Source: Wolfiporia cocos (lineage: Eukaryota; Basidiomycota; Agaricomycetes; Polyporales; Phaeolaceae). From it: 64,000 bases of DNA. Where the stretch lies: NCBI GenBank assembly GCA_029448655.1, contig JACCLO010000006.1:1798001-1862000 (forward strand). Reading direction: 5' to 3'. The notes under the pieces were generated by a model, which saw nothing but the letters and a program-made list of their open reading frames with translations, did not search any database and was not told where the DNA came from. Shown here piece by piece: positions 45,366 to 57,113 of the stretch. Made by a program: the position numbers and the translations under genes. Every line of letters begins with the position of its first letter. Positions within the stretch are counted from its first letter, which is position 1.

Positions 45366-46960
45366 TGCAGGCAGCACCATGGCTGGACGTAGCACGAGAC
45401 TATATGGCCAAATCGTCTGAAGGCGATGCGCGTACCTTGCGACCTACGCCCCCCCCCCGTCTTGTGCGACGACCAAATCCCTTGCCCCGAGATCCATGCA
45501 TATCTGTAACAAACGCTCAATTCTCTGCGCCTCGTGATATGCTTGCGATATCTGCGGAAACGGTATCTGGTCGCCATACTCCGCCAACCTCACCCGGAAG
45601 ATCTCTGCCTCTGAAACTCTGCGAGAAGATTGTAGATCAACTAGGCTTTGAGCTCACCGATAGTGGGTTTGCTTCGAGAGAGACATACTTTCAAACCTAC
45701 GCCCTTTGCTGCCGGAGCTTGCTCAGCTGTGCACTCGCTTGTCGCGCTTAGTATCCTTTCAGTCAACGTAACCTCTTATGTCTAGTAACGATTTGCGATC
45801 CAACCTACCTAGAGGGCTTGCTGCATCTGCTCAGTCACAAGCTATAGTTTCAGGAATCCGTCCAAGGCATCGTCGTGCTGTTGCCCAGCGACGAGATCGG
45901 GATATCATCTGGTGGAGGCCGATTTGGCAGGCATTTACATCAATGCTTCCGCACTTGTTACCGAAACTGCGGAGGCTGTAAATCTGTGACAGACGCTCAG
46001 AAGACTGTTCGTCGTTCCTGCAAGAATTGACCCTTGTCTCCATGCTTGTCTTGAGCAGATTTGATTTTTTACTCTGGCGAACGGTTTGTCACTCTGCTAT
46101 CCTCCTTTCCTAACCTTCGACACCTGCGCTTTCATGACACAAACATCTGGGCTGAGAGCGATCTCGGCGAGCCGTCAAACCTGTGCCGCCTTCAGCATTA
46201 TGCGAAGGCTATCAGCCTCGATTCGTTGGAAATCTCACTATGCGACGTGGAGGGATGTGGCCTTATCGATCTCCTCCTGAACCTGATGCCACGCTCGCTT
46301 CCTGTCAAGAGAATCAACATTTTCTGTGAGGCGTTCCGGACAAAATAATTCCATGTGCAAGGCGATAGACGCTCGATCCAGAGATTGTTGTACGCGGCGG
46401 GGCCGCACCTGCAAAACTTCCGCCTGAACAACATGGCATTTAACGAAGAGCATTTAGCTCCTCAAGGTGGGCTATTTATCCGCGTTCTAACTTCAGGTAT
46501 AATTGATATTTGGACGTCAGATGCGTTCCTGGATTTGTCCCGCAACTCGGGATTACAGTCGATCGCCGTCATATATTCCGAGCTTTTTCAAGAGGGCGTA
46601 CCAATGTCGCTCAATGGGTGGATACCCGAGATGTTATCTACCATTCGCTCTCCTACTGTGACAAGTGTCACTTTCACTCTCACCGACGTCGACTTTTGCA
46701 CAGACGACGTCCACGATGACGACAATACGTTTTCAGGAGGTCTATCGCAGGTACTGGATAGGATGGGCTGTGGACGTGTAGACGTTTCAGTGAAGTGGAC
46801 CCCATGCCGTTGGTACCGAGATGACAATCTCGAATTGCGATACATATCTTCCGCAGCTGAAGGTCAATCCACACCAGAATGCGATTCGGAGGAGCTGACA
46901 GGTCGAATCACGCACGCAATCCGATCGAAGATACCAAAATTGTACCGCAAGGGAATTTAA
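45365..46960 (+). pseudogene. F-box-like protein, probably decayed
   Basis: The N-terminal part contains a basidiomycete-type F-box: LPLKLCEKIVDQLGFEL and SLLSCALACRA. Downstream segments look like the usual C-terminal half of these proteins: FTSMLPHLLPKLRRL, FPNLRHLRFHDTNIWAESDL, LRLNNM-type patches such as PHLQNFRLNNMAF, and a tail to the stop at 46958-46960. The path is broken. LPKLRRL is followed at once by TAA (near 45979), and the next segments (from about 46060) need a frame change without clear splice sites. F-box proteins are substrate receptors of SCF ubiquitin ligases and are greatly expanded in agaricomycetes. The family call is good; the intact state is doubtful. Confidence 0.5.
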
Positions 46961-47836
46961 CATTTTGTCCATTGGATGACTTTTGTTCAAGTCAAGCTTA
47001 GTGCGTAGTCATCCCTTCCTCCTCTCAGGTGAACGTAATTCATGGGCCCAATTCTTTCTACGCAGACCGTCTAGCAGCGTTGCTGTATACGAGGCAGCCA
47101 TGCTAAAAGCTCGCCTTGACATTGCCAGAATTGTTACTGCGACTGCACATTCCTCGAATGTACGAGATGTCCCGTTGTACTTTGAGTCTTCGTTTTGCCA
47201 GGGCGGGCCTTCGGCTCTGCATTGTTACTTGATCACCTTCACCTTTCATATGCTTTCGCGTAGCTTCACCTTCAATGGGCGCTAGGACAGTGTATCGAAG
47301 ATCAAACCTCAGATCTCCGTTGCATCTGTCTGACGCGTGATTTGTTGGCTTGATCCCGACACCATTTGTCGTTTCTGACGGCGCTATCCAATAGCAGTAT
47401 TGCAGAATCTTGGCGCTGCAACGATCAATGCTGCGCGTGGACTGTATATCTGTGCCCAAATGCCAGCGGTTTGAAATCTGCATCTTAAGCTTGAAGCCTG
47501 AACTAGGATCTCCAAGTCCGATATAGATACCAACTGAACCGTGCTACTCAAATTAAGTCACTGAAATGGCTTCGAAATTCAAGGCAAATGTTGTGCAATG
47601 CGTCGTGTACGAAGTATCCGTCTTCATCAAACTTCCAGGACGATCTCTGAAAGTTTGACTCTATCGAAAATCAGCGATCGACTGTACACCATACCTTGCA
47701 CGAAATTATGTACAGCCAACTGCAGTAAGAATATTCATGTCAACAAAGTCTACATCGCTCCTGGGTTCTGACAATCTAATGGCACATTCATATGGTTAAG
47801 GCAGACGCCGTCACAAGATGCTCATTCCTCGCCCTT
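46961..47836. other. Intergenic, nothing recognised
   Basis: This AT-richer stretch lies between two convergent decayed genes. No exon chain, RNA gene or repeat was recognised. Confidence 0.5.
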
Positions 47837-49156
47837 CTATTCGCTCAGCTCAATGCACTGGTCCATTAGCGTCGCAGTGAACTGGGGTGGGTAGCGGTCT
47901 CCCACAACATCGGCCTCGGTCACTGCATTTTGTAGCGTCTTCACATCCTCTTCGGACAGCTGTATCTCCGCAGCCTTCGCATTCTCCTCGAGCCGCGCGA
48001 CAGAACGCGTACCAGGGATCGGCACGAAGTCAGTGTGTACCGCGAGGATCCATGCGAGGGCGATCTGGCCGGGGGTGGCATCGTACTTGCGCGCAACCTC
48101 AGTAAATGTCTGTGTGAGCGCGAGGTTCTTGGGGAAGTTATCGTCGGAGAAGCGGGGCATCATCTGGCGGATGTCGTCTGCATCGAAGTCTCTGCGCGAT
48201 TTGTATCTGTAGACCGATCAGCCAACTCTAAAGCAGAGGAAGCTGCAGGAAATCGCATACTGTCCAGTAATCAAACCTGTGGCACGTTCAGTTGTGGGCA
48301 AACCTCGCATGAGCTGTACTTACCTCTTCCGAGAGGAGAGTATGCAACAATGGCGACACCGAGCTCGCGGGCGGCCGCAACAAACCCAGCGGTCTCTATC
48401 TCCAACTGAAGGGGCGGTACTCCATCTGATATGCGACGAGCTTCTCGCCGACGCCGGCGACCGCCTTGGCACGGCGCAGCACTTCGATGCTACACTCGCT
48501 GAGTCCGAGGTACCTGACCTTTCCGCTCTCGACGAATGGGCGCAACGCCACCATCACAACTGCACACAGAAATTAACCGTTCAGTGACTGCGACAGTATG
48601 CGAGTGTGTTATTACCTTCGATGGGCACCTTGGGATCCACGCGGGGCTGATAGTACAAATCGATGTAATCCGTCTGCAGCGCCTTAAAGACTCCTCCAGC
48701 TGAGCCCTGATGTAAGAGGGAGTGCTCCTCGGCTCATAGACAATCTCTGAGCCAGACAAGTCCACAGATCCGAACTTGGTTGCGAGGAAAATTTCCTTGC
48801 GGCGACCTGTGGTAGCGAACCATTTCCCCAGTGTAGCCTCACCTGCACACAGAGCTAGTCCTCAAAGCAACTGTACAAAAGTGGTGCACGCTTACTGGCC
48901 CCATAGACGTCTGCAGTATCCGAGAAGGTGACGCCGCGGTCAGCGGCATACGTCAGAGTCTCGAAGGCTTCGTCTTCGTCTGTCTTCCGTAGCTGAAGAA
49001 CGAGACGATGCCTACGAGCACCCGTGGTAAGTAACCAGAGTCATGGAAAATAGTCTAGTGAGACATACCCATTGCTCCTTGTTCAATCGCACTAGTACTG
49101 ACATGCGCGCCGTTTTCTCCGAGCTGGCGGGTAGGGTAGGTCGAGGCAGGGGACAT
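47837..49156 (-). pseudogene. Aldo-keto reductase with three apparent frameshifts
   Basis: From ATG 49156 the aldo/keto reductase blocks appear in order: RQLGENGAHVSTSAIEQGAM, GIVSFFSYG, then in another frame KTDEDEAFETLTYAADRGVT, TADVYG, SEATLGKWFATTGRRKEIFL, ALQTDYIDLYYQPRVDPKVP, VMVALRPFVESGKVRYLGLS, VAYQMEYRPFS, VAIVAYSPLGR, and finally GQIALAWILAVHTDFVPIPG to the stop at 47837. Frame jumps that fit single missing bases occur near 48985 (after SFFSYG), 48696 (before KALQ) and 48409 (after RPFS). Splice sites are otherwise GT-AG. Family members are cytosolic NADPH-dependent reductases. The locus is either a young pseudogene or an accurate gene with assembly indels. A foldback element begins 34 bp upstream of the ATG. 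Confidence 0.75.
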
Positions 49157-49311
49157 TGCAGAGAAGTTCTGTGCGCAGGCTGGTAATCGTAGAGTTTCAG
49201 TCAATTATCTTAATCTGCCAACTGCCCTTCGCTTAAGAAATCGCAGTTGCGAGCTAGGTTTGCACGCAGATTAATCTGCTAGCTGCGGCAGATTAATCTA
49301 CTGTGACAATA

Positions 49312-49405
49312 AAATGGTACATCCAGGATTCGAACCAAGGACCTTAGTGCAGATCAGAATAAGAGCATCGCAGCATACATTAGCCAACTGAGCCACAGTG
49401 CAACC
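49312..49405 (-). repeat. tRNA-like sequence in left arm
   Basis: Read on the minus strand it has a box-A-like GTGGCTCAGTTGGCTAATG and a box-B GGTTCGAATCC. The acceptor and anticodon stems pair poorly, so it looks like a tRNA-derived promoter as in SINEs rather than a working tRNA gene. Confidence 0.6.
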
Positions 49406-49619
49406 AGTGTCTGCCCCATTTTAAGCAATATATAGAGTATTTAAACTTCATTTTCGCAGTTTAACATCTTCCACAACACAAATACAAATGTAAATCAAGC
49501 TACCACTATCATTGATTTCTTTATGCTTGTTGTAGCAGTTAGTTGCCTTGATGATTTGCGGAAATTGTGTGTAAAATTTACGTTATATATATTTTGATTG
49601 GTCAAGGGTAACTGTTGCT

Positions 49620-49712
49620 ACCTACTATGGCTCAACTGGCTAATTATGCTGCAATGCTCTTATTCTGATCTGCACTAAGGTCCTTGGTTCGAATCCTGGA
49701 TGTATCATTTTA
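49620..49712 (+). repeat. tRNA-like sequence in right arm
   Basis: This is the inverted counterpart of 49312-49405, with ATGGCTCAACTGGCTAATTA and GGTTCGAATCC. The two arms differ by several substitutions, so they are not a recent perfect palindrome. Confidence 0.6.
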
Positions 49713-49841
49713 TTGTCACAGTAGATTAATCTGCCGCAGCTAGCAGATTAATCTGCGTGCAAACCTAGCTCGCAACTGCGATTTCTTAAGCGAAGGGCAG
49801 TTGGCAGATTAAGATAATTGACTGAAGTCCCTTGGTAATCG

Positions 49842-51797
49842 AGAGTAGGCGTTGCTTTGCTGTACTATATGGAGTTCTGCTTTTATATAACAGCTGACGT
49901 TATTCAAGTACGCGCGTAGCATGCCGTAGGAGCTTGCGAATGCTCGCGGCAAACGGTCTACTGTCGGGATCATCACCGCCCGAGTTTTGGGACAAAGACC
50001 CACCAGCTCGTCCGTCATCCCACAAGCTTCCTGCACAGTTCCATAAGCACACGAGCGTAATGGACTGTGACAAAGGACCTGGAGAACGGGTACTCATTGT
50101 ATAGTACTAGTTACCGAGAAGGCGCAATGTCCGAGCGAGTTGCCGAGACGGCAGAAGGAATTCGTCGTCACAGTTCGACATGCCTGTCGATGCTGCGTTC
50201 TTGATTGCATGAATCACCGCATACGGAGGTTCAGATAATACCGTAAAAGCCTTTACATGGTTCGCGATACGCGGCTGCCAACGCCGAATGAGCTTGGGCA
50301 AAATCAGATGAGGGCCAAATTGATTCAGGGACGTGTCGCATCCCGTATTGGTTCGTCGGTTGATACTGCAATATTACGGTGAGCTACAGACCGAGAGAAA
50401 CAGGTGAACAAAATCATTGGCATCGATCAAGAGTCAGCAACTTTACTGTTACCATATACTATATCCACCGCACATGACGATCGCAATCGGCGCAATCATT
50501 AGCTCGTATCTCAGATCTCATGTCGAATATTGCTATGTTCGGTGTTCGGGTCTCCATAGCCATGCGATTGTTTGAGCAGCATAATTTCACCTGAGTTCCC
50601 ACGTGCACGCCGAGTGTCCTGTTCCGACAAAATATAGAACCACAAGCACAGTCGCAGCCGGTGGGTAGATGATTTCTCGCATCGGGTCAGACTGTGTGAC
50701 ATTCGAGTTACCGTAATATCTGGAATGATAATTGCACAATTCTATCTCGCATGCCACAACGGTGCGCCACTTACACAACGTCAGCGGCGCAACTAGTGGC
50801 ACTACTCGGCCTCGGAATTTCAGGCATTTCAACAGATTATCGCGCTCACGAGCCAACGGACGCGCGCGGGACCAATGTTTGACTTGGTATTGACCATAGC
50901 CCCAATCAAAGAGGCAGATATGCCCGCAAAGATTTTATAGCGAGCCTCCAATTAACACGACTGTTCGGGTTTCTCATCACTGTCGCTTTTCGCCCGACTG
51001 ATGCTGCCAATACCACACATCGATATAGGGCCAAATGTAGGGCGTGCAGTGCTTCTCATCGATGTGTATCGCTAGCCTCCGCGGCCGGCTGTATTGAAAA
51101 ATTTCCCATCGCAATGGGGATCCAAATGTCTACAAAGGATATGTGCAGGAAGACTCAGTTACAGGGCGTTCTTGCTGGCAGTGGAGGAGGACGATGGATG
51201 GTCGAATACGAGGGATTTTGCAGAATCGCACCGCAGATAGCCCACAACGAGAGATATTTCGATAAAGAACGGAGCAAAGCTCACTGGGATGCAGGCGTTA
51301 TTTGATTGCTCGAAGGTAGAGAGTATGGGTTCATCGATAGACCTCATGGGTAGTTAGTACGTGATGCAGCCAAAGTTTGAGACATCAAATGATGTAGGCT
51401 TGCGGTATGCTATCACGCTCAGGCTCCGTTCAATCTATTTTATTCCTTGTCGCAGAGGCGACAATATGGGCACTCCTTTTTGCTTCGGTTTCGTGGTCCC
51501 GTGGAAAGTGAGATGTTGTAGTGATCAAAAAGCAGACGTTCAATGGCATGTACAGGATGCTTACTGGCCCAATTGTAGTATCGCAACCTCTGGAATCAAA
51601 TAGCTGCGGATGTCGTGCGTAGTAAATGTATATACGATACCCTCTAGTCTGGTACACGACTGCGCGCCTAACCTGCATGAGCGCTAGGATGACGCGTTTG
51701 TGGCACGCGTCAGTCACGCGTACCCGACATCAACGGTAGTGAATAGAATATTGACAGCTCACCAGCGTAGCTTCTGCTCTCAACGTCAACCGCCACC
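49842..51797. other. Intergenic; holds a weak boundary motif
   Basis: No gene was recognised. At 50764-50820 a GCGCCACTTAC / GCGCAACTAGTGGCACTACT pattern resembles the boundary motif of the three-copy family unit. The CCACC before ATG 51798 suggests the next gene begins there. Confidence 0.45.
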
Positions 51798-53877
51798 ATG
51801 TCGAGCTTTATCACTCGCATCGAAGAGCTTGAACAGCGCCTCGAGGAATACGATGATCCCGAGAACGATGAAGAGGAGAGAGACAGCGGGGCCGCCGGGT
51901 TGGTGCAAATCCTGCGCGACGTCTGTGCGGTTGTACGCGAGGCAGAGGCTAGTGACGCGGCAAACCTGAGAGATATCGTAGAGAAGGCCCACGGCATTAT
52001 TAATGACGGAGTCAAGATATCCTACGGTATTAACGGCGAGGCATACTTCGACTATATGCCGTCTTTCGCCCACAGCGATGCCACCCCACTCGTGAAAGAT
52101 TCGTTCAACATGCCATTTGGCAAGTGACTCGTGATCTTCTGCATCGCTCGTTCATGAACATCTTGCAGCGCAAGGCATGATCGACACACTGCTCCCATTC
52201 CTCAGAGATGTAATGGCGATGATAGGAAACAACGGTGCGAACCTCACATCAATACTAAGGGACTTAAGTTGACACAATCTAGCTGTTCCGCCCCCAATAC
52301 CTATTCCTGATCTATGGGACGATAACGAGTCACCAAGTGAATACACTACGCGGCTATCGCGTTTCCGCCGTGGCATTGCGGTATCCGCTATGAATGAGAC
52401 ACCGCTAGCACAAATGGTTTACCAGGCACGCTGCGAGATCATCGACGACCGTATCTGCGAGCCTAGCAGATTAGTCGTATCACCGGGGGCGACATGCCTT
52501 GCTGTCAATGCGGCAGGAGGTTGGAAGAATCGCGATCCCATTCTGCATTATTATCTGCTGGGATCGGATAACCCGTTGCTAAAGCCAATCACAATTGACC
52601 CCGGATTGTCTGAGGTGGCACACGCCCTAGCCATGGATGAAAATAAGAGACTAATTTTCGTCGGTGACTCGTACCGAGTCAAGTCATTCTCGTGGGACAA
52701 CGGGACGCCCACCGGCTGTCGAATAGAAACAGGAACACTGGTGCACACACTTGACTCCGACGGTTGCGATGGCGCCATAGCCATCATGCCGAATGGACGC
52801 ATTGCGCGGGCTGGCAAAGGCAAGGTGGCTGTCTGGGACATCGAGCAGCTTGAGACGCATGGCCCTGAGAAGAAGTTAATCGGGGAAGGAAAGTTCAATG
52901 CAGAAGACAATTCACGCGGTGACGATGGGGAAGGTATTGAGCTGTCAAGTGGTAACAAGCCACACAATGCTGTCAAATTCGAAGACGTCGAATTTGCCCC
53001 GGCTGCCTGGCACACGCACCAGCCCAGTGGAAACATTCTTTGTGGAGAAAATGGGCAACGTGACAACAGATATGGGTGTATTGCACTTGATCTCGAGCAC
53101 GGCGGGAAGATAGCCGCTCGCTACATTGGGCATGGTGGCGATGTCGACCGCTTCTCGACCAGCGAAGGCAATCCGCATGTCTTCGCGACCGCAGGCAGCG
53201 ATGGTTTCGCCAGACTGTACGATATGCGACACCCGCTCCCTATACTGACCTTCGACTGCGGGAAGCGGTCCGACCCTTGCACCGATGTCGTCCTGATCCA
53301 TCCAGACGGGATACCTAGTACGTGTGTCTCGCGCTGCGTAATGCGTAAAAAATTCTTACTCACAACTTGCATTGCAGGCTTGTTCACGGGCGGAAATACG
53401 AGCCAGCAGATCAAGATGTGGGACATCCGCTCCCGTGCAGCCGTCTACGAACTGTCTACAGGCAACAACGCAATAGTGTCCATGGCGTGGGACTATGCGC
53501 ACTCCACCCTCTATGCAGCGACCGAGTGCAGCTACATGGACCGCTTCGGTCGCACCTATGAATATAGGCGTGCGCACATCCCGAAGTGGGCAGAATACGA
53601 TCCGGAGGAAGATGCGTCTATGGATGAAGAAGATGACGATGACGATGAGTACGACGAGGAAGAGGATCGATGCTGGCCAAAGAAGGCATACCACGGCGAG
53701 AACTTCTTTGGCTACTGCTTTGATGCAGGCATTCATAGAATCTGTGAGATCAGACGTGCTCTTCTGCATTGAATGAAGCTGACTGCATTGATAGATGGAT
53801 ATGTGTTCAAGGGCGAGCCAGATATGACACAGTTGCCCACTTATGGGCAAGCAACCATGGGAAGCAGCTACTGGTGA
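51798..53877 (+). CDS. WD40-repeat protein, N-terminal half apparently disrupted
   Basis: ATG 51798 sits in a good context (CCACCATGT) and opens a coiled, acidic N terminus (RIEELEQRLEEYDDPENDEE) that runs to a TGA after FNMPFGK at 52127. Coding character continues in another frame with two in-frame TGAs (MIDTLLPFLRDVMAMIGNNG, then PPIPIPDLWDDNESPSEY), and from 52390 a long open frame follows. That frame carries WD40-type strands: GKVAVWDIEQL, ATAGSDGFARLYDMR, QQIKMWDIRSRAAVYEL. A GT-AG intron (about 53319-53379), an acidic run and a last intron lead to PDMTQLPTYGQATMGSSYW at 53877. Either the gene is a young pseudogene, or the 52390 frame is expressed alone. Partner and role are unknown. Confidence 0.6.
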
Positions 53878-54052
53878 GAGGTCTCGGTAAAACCATGAAT
53901 TATTTGCCAGCAGTATTCTTGCAATGCGACGTATGTGAGTAGTCCATGTAAAGACTCGTATATGCGTGCTTTGTCTTGCTGATGTATCGTGGAAGAGACG
54001 AGATCACTACGACGGGTGCAGGAAGGTTTGTAGCTGTTGGGTCAAAGGTATA

Positions 54053-56539
54053 TCAGTATTCCATCACGACCTGTGCTATCCGTCCACCTACATATTCGTC
54101 ATAGTGATGTAGAACTTCTCTGAGCTGTTTTCTTGTAATCTCTGCTCTGAACAAAATTTCGTCATCTGTACACTTGCCATCGAAGTATTGGTTTATTCTA
54201 AGGAATCCATGGTCAACAACGGTCATACTTGCACTGTAACACGATATACCTTTCAAACCGGCTCGCGATGTGCGGATCCTTCCCTTCCGACATCGCAGCA
54301 AGCCATCGCCGTTCTAATCGCGTCGCCCGCGCAGGATCGCTGATCATCGACGCATACGGATTCCCGTCCTCCCGGTACCAATCCTCGTCCTCCGCCCCTG
54401 ACGACGCAAAATCGTCCTCGCCATCAGTGCCTGCCCACTTCTCCACCGGGTCCGACATGACGCTCGCACTGCGCCCTCCGCCGGTGCCCGCATCGCCCAC
54501 AGAGATCTGCCGTGCGTGCTTGCGCGCAGTCTTCGGCGAGAGCGAAAGCCATGCTGTGCCGGGGCTCGACCCTGGGCCTGAGCCCGAGCCTGCCCCGCGC
54601 GGCGCGTCGAGCGAGCTGGCGGCCTCAAGGCTGCGGATGCGCTCGCGCCTGGCCTGCGTCATTTCAAACTTCATGCGGATGCGCTCTTTGAGCTCCTCGG
54701 TCGCGACGATACGGATGCGGAGGTGGAGCGTGAGGAGCAGGTCGCGTTTGAGCATCCAGAGAACAACGTCGTGATAGAGTGGAACGAGGTCCTTCGACCC
54801 GACGACGGTCGCGTAGAAGTGGTTGGCGCTGTGCTGTTGCTGATCTGTGGCCATCGAGATCATGGAGAGGATCTTTGGGAGCGGAGGAACGTCGGCACGG
54901 GCGAAGGCGCCATCGAACTCCGTCGACAGCTGGGATAATCTAAGCATCAATCGGGCTATGTTACGTACGTGCATATGCTATCCGAGATGTTGGCTTACGG
55001 TACTTGGAATTTCTGTGGAACTGCGAACACTGTTTTGAGCCCAGGATGTACGATATCTACGACCTTCGCGCGACGGTGATGCACAAGCCACAGAACTGTT
55101 GGGTACACCTGCGACTCGAGATCCCAATCCAGTAAACTAGCCATGTCTGCAAGACTAGTGGCAAGTCGTGATTAGCTTCCATTAACTGATTTGAGCCGAC
55201 GACATACGACAGAGTCACCGAAGCCAAATCAAGGAACTTGAGCAGCTGCTCCGTAAGTTCCCTATCCTCGACCGTCAAATGCGGTGCCCTCTGTTTCATG
55301 TACAGCTCGTAACCGCGCTCGTCTTCCTCGTCGAGGCGCAGAAGGCTCTTCCATGGCGCAAGTACCGGTGCTTTCGTTGCGCGGCTGGATTCATCCGAAG
55401 GGCTCTGCAAGTCATAGTCGTCCTCGCGATCGGCGTTGTCAGCATCGCAATCGTCTTCAGGATAAAGGAGCGAATCAAGGTACTGAGGTAGCTGCAACTG
55501 TAGCGGAAGGTTATTAATCGTGAGATGGGCGATCGAGTTTGTCTTGATGGAATCGTAGAGTGTCTTCATGGACATCGCTAAGGAGGATATCTTAAGAGCT
55601 TCAGAGACATAATCGGCGAAAGAATCGCCTATTACCGGTGTCACAAGCGCATACGTTATGCATGTTAGAGAGCGTACCTCTTCTCGAACAATCGTCTTTG
55701 AGACTTCCAAGTTCGTCACACTCGTTTTCGACGAAGTTCTGCAGCACTTGTTCTTGGAAGAGAACAGCTGCCATTGTGAATGCGATGTGCTCATAGATGG
55801 TATCGAAATATTTCCAGACAATCCCAGAAGATGAGGACGATGGATCCGGCCTATCCAATACGAGGACAAAGTGAAATGTCTGCAGCCAGGACGAGACCAA
55901 TGGCCTTGTATTGTACTCCCGTCTATCAGGAGTCAATGACTTTTGCGTAATTCTCGGTGTCTCGCCTTTCTGGGAGCCACGTCCACGCGGCTGTGTCTTG
56001 AAGTGCCAAGTTCCGTCAGAGTCTGCGCATACAGGGTGTCCCACGAACGCGAGGTCGTCCACGACAAGGCCGAACCGCTGATGGCACATAGACGAGGGTG
56101 GACAAAGCGTTGCAGCCAGGAACTTTGCGGAGTACCCTAGCACACTGTCATATTCATCATCAATGGGGGATTCTGTAGTGCCTTCAAGTGTGAATGAGCT
56201 AGAAGAGTCCTTAGACGGGGATGCCCTCCGTGATGCAGGATGCGATCGTGAATGTGAAAGCGACAAGGAGCGTTGACGGACAACGTTGGGCCGCTTCCAA
56301 AGATAGCTTTCGTCATCCCAGCGCGAGGCGCATTCACAGACCTTCTCTTCGTCTGCAGGGTTTTCGGAGGCGTTGGAAGCGCGCCATGGGTTGTCGCCGT
56401 GTGCGCATGTAACGTCATGGAATGGTCGGGGACGAGCAAGCCTGGGCGATGATTCCGGGTTTGGGGGCCACCGCCAGACGAGACTCGACCCCTTCGCAGA
56501 CGAAGTAACAAATAGAATCCCAATCAAAGTTTCGCTCAT
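54053..56539 (-). CDS. NPR3: Nitrogen permease regulator 3 (NPR3/NPRL3), SEACIT/GATOR1 subunit
   Basis: The start is ATG 56539. The N terminus reads SETLIGILFVTSSAKGSSLV then WRWPPNPES, the family opening. Next come YSAKFLAATLCPPSSMCHQR and FGLVVDDLAFVGHPVC, and after introns LAMSMKTLYDSIKTNSIAHL, TINNLPLQLQLPQYLDSLL and LASLLDWDLESQ-type blocks. A long segment holds DLVPLYHDVVLWMLKRDLLL, and the C-terminal winged-helix-like end is INQYFDGKCTDDEILFRAEI to stop 54053. Npr3 with Npr2 and Iml1 forms the GAP complex that restrains TORC1 at the vacuole when amino acids are scarce. An acidic and Ser-rich insert (about 54350-54600) is unusual in composition but open. No lesion was found, although not every intron was resolved. 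Confidence 0.87.
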
Positions 56540-57113
56540 ATCCGACCTGTGCAACCGAGCGACAAGATGATCAGTTCACTAGCCCAGAGCGAGTTCACTA
56601 CGAGAGGCGTTCTCAACAGAATCGAAAATTTCCAAAGATCTCAGATTATGGCCACAGACTGGAGCGCATCTGTCCGGCAAGCCAAGCTCTTGTTAGTAGG
56701 AATAGGCACCCGGCACCTATTTAGTGCGGAGTATTGTAATAGGGCGCCAATCTCGATCTGATGGACGTGTACCGATTTGGCAATTAAGTTCGTTCGCGTT
56801 CCCCTCTGGCTCAGCCACTTCTTGTACTGCTAGACCCCGTGTCTTCTGTTGTTGTGTTAACTTGTTCGTCTATATCTTATAACCTATATATCTCTTCTGA
56901 ACTGTGTCTGATTACTTCACTAGACACTCGCGAAGACTGGCTTGCTCTGGGCACCTCTGCTTCCGTCATTCTATACAGCTGCATCCGACGCCGCGTCATA
57001 GGCTGGACCGCTTAACCATAGCTGTTATTCCTTCGAATCCAATTTCACATACATGGCTTGCTAGCGTAGCAGCGCCTTGATCTAGGAGACCAAGATATCG
57101 CACATCTGATATA
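56540..57113. promoter_or_regulatory. Bidirectional promoter region
   Basis: This 574-bp gap lies between divergently transcribed NPR3 (-) and the glycosyltransferase-like gene (+), so it must carry both promoters. No specific site was recognised. Confidence 0.5.

Larger units (their letters stand above)
49190..49832. mobile_element. Foldback/MITE-like element with tRNA-derived arms
   Basis: The two ends are inverted copies of about 200 bp each: TTCAGTCAATTATCTTAATC on the left and its complement ending at 49826 on the right. The element is flanked by a 9-bp direct repeat, TGGTAATCG, at 49181-49189 and 49833-49841, which looks like a target-site duplication. An AT-rich centre of about 200 bp separates the arms. 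Each arm contains a tRNA-like stretch. No coding sequence is present. Confidence 0.7.

Noticed and set aside
49312..49712. Two functional tRNA genes in opposite orientation
   Set aside because: Boxes A and B are good, but the acceptor and anticodon stems do not pair well, and the copies are arms of a larger inverted repeat.
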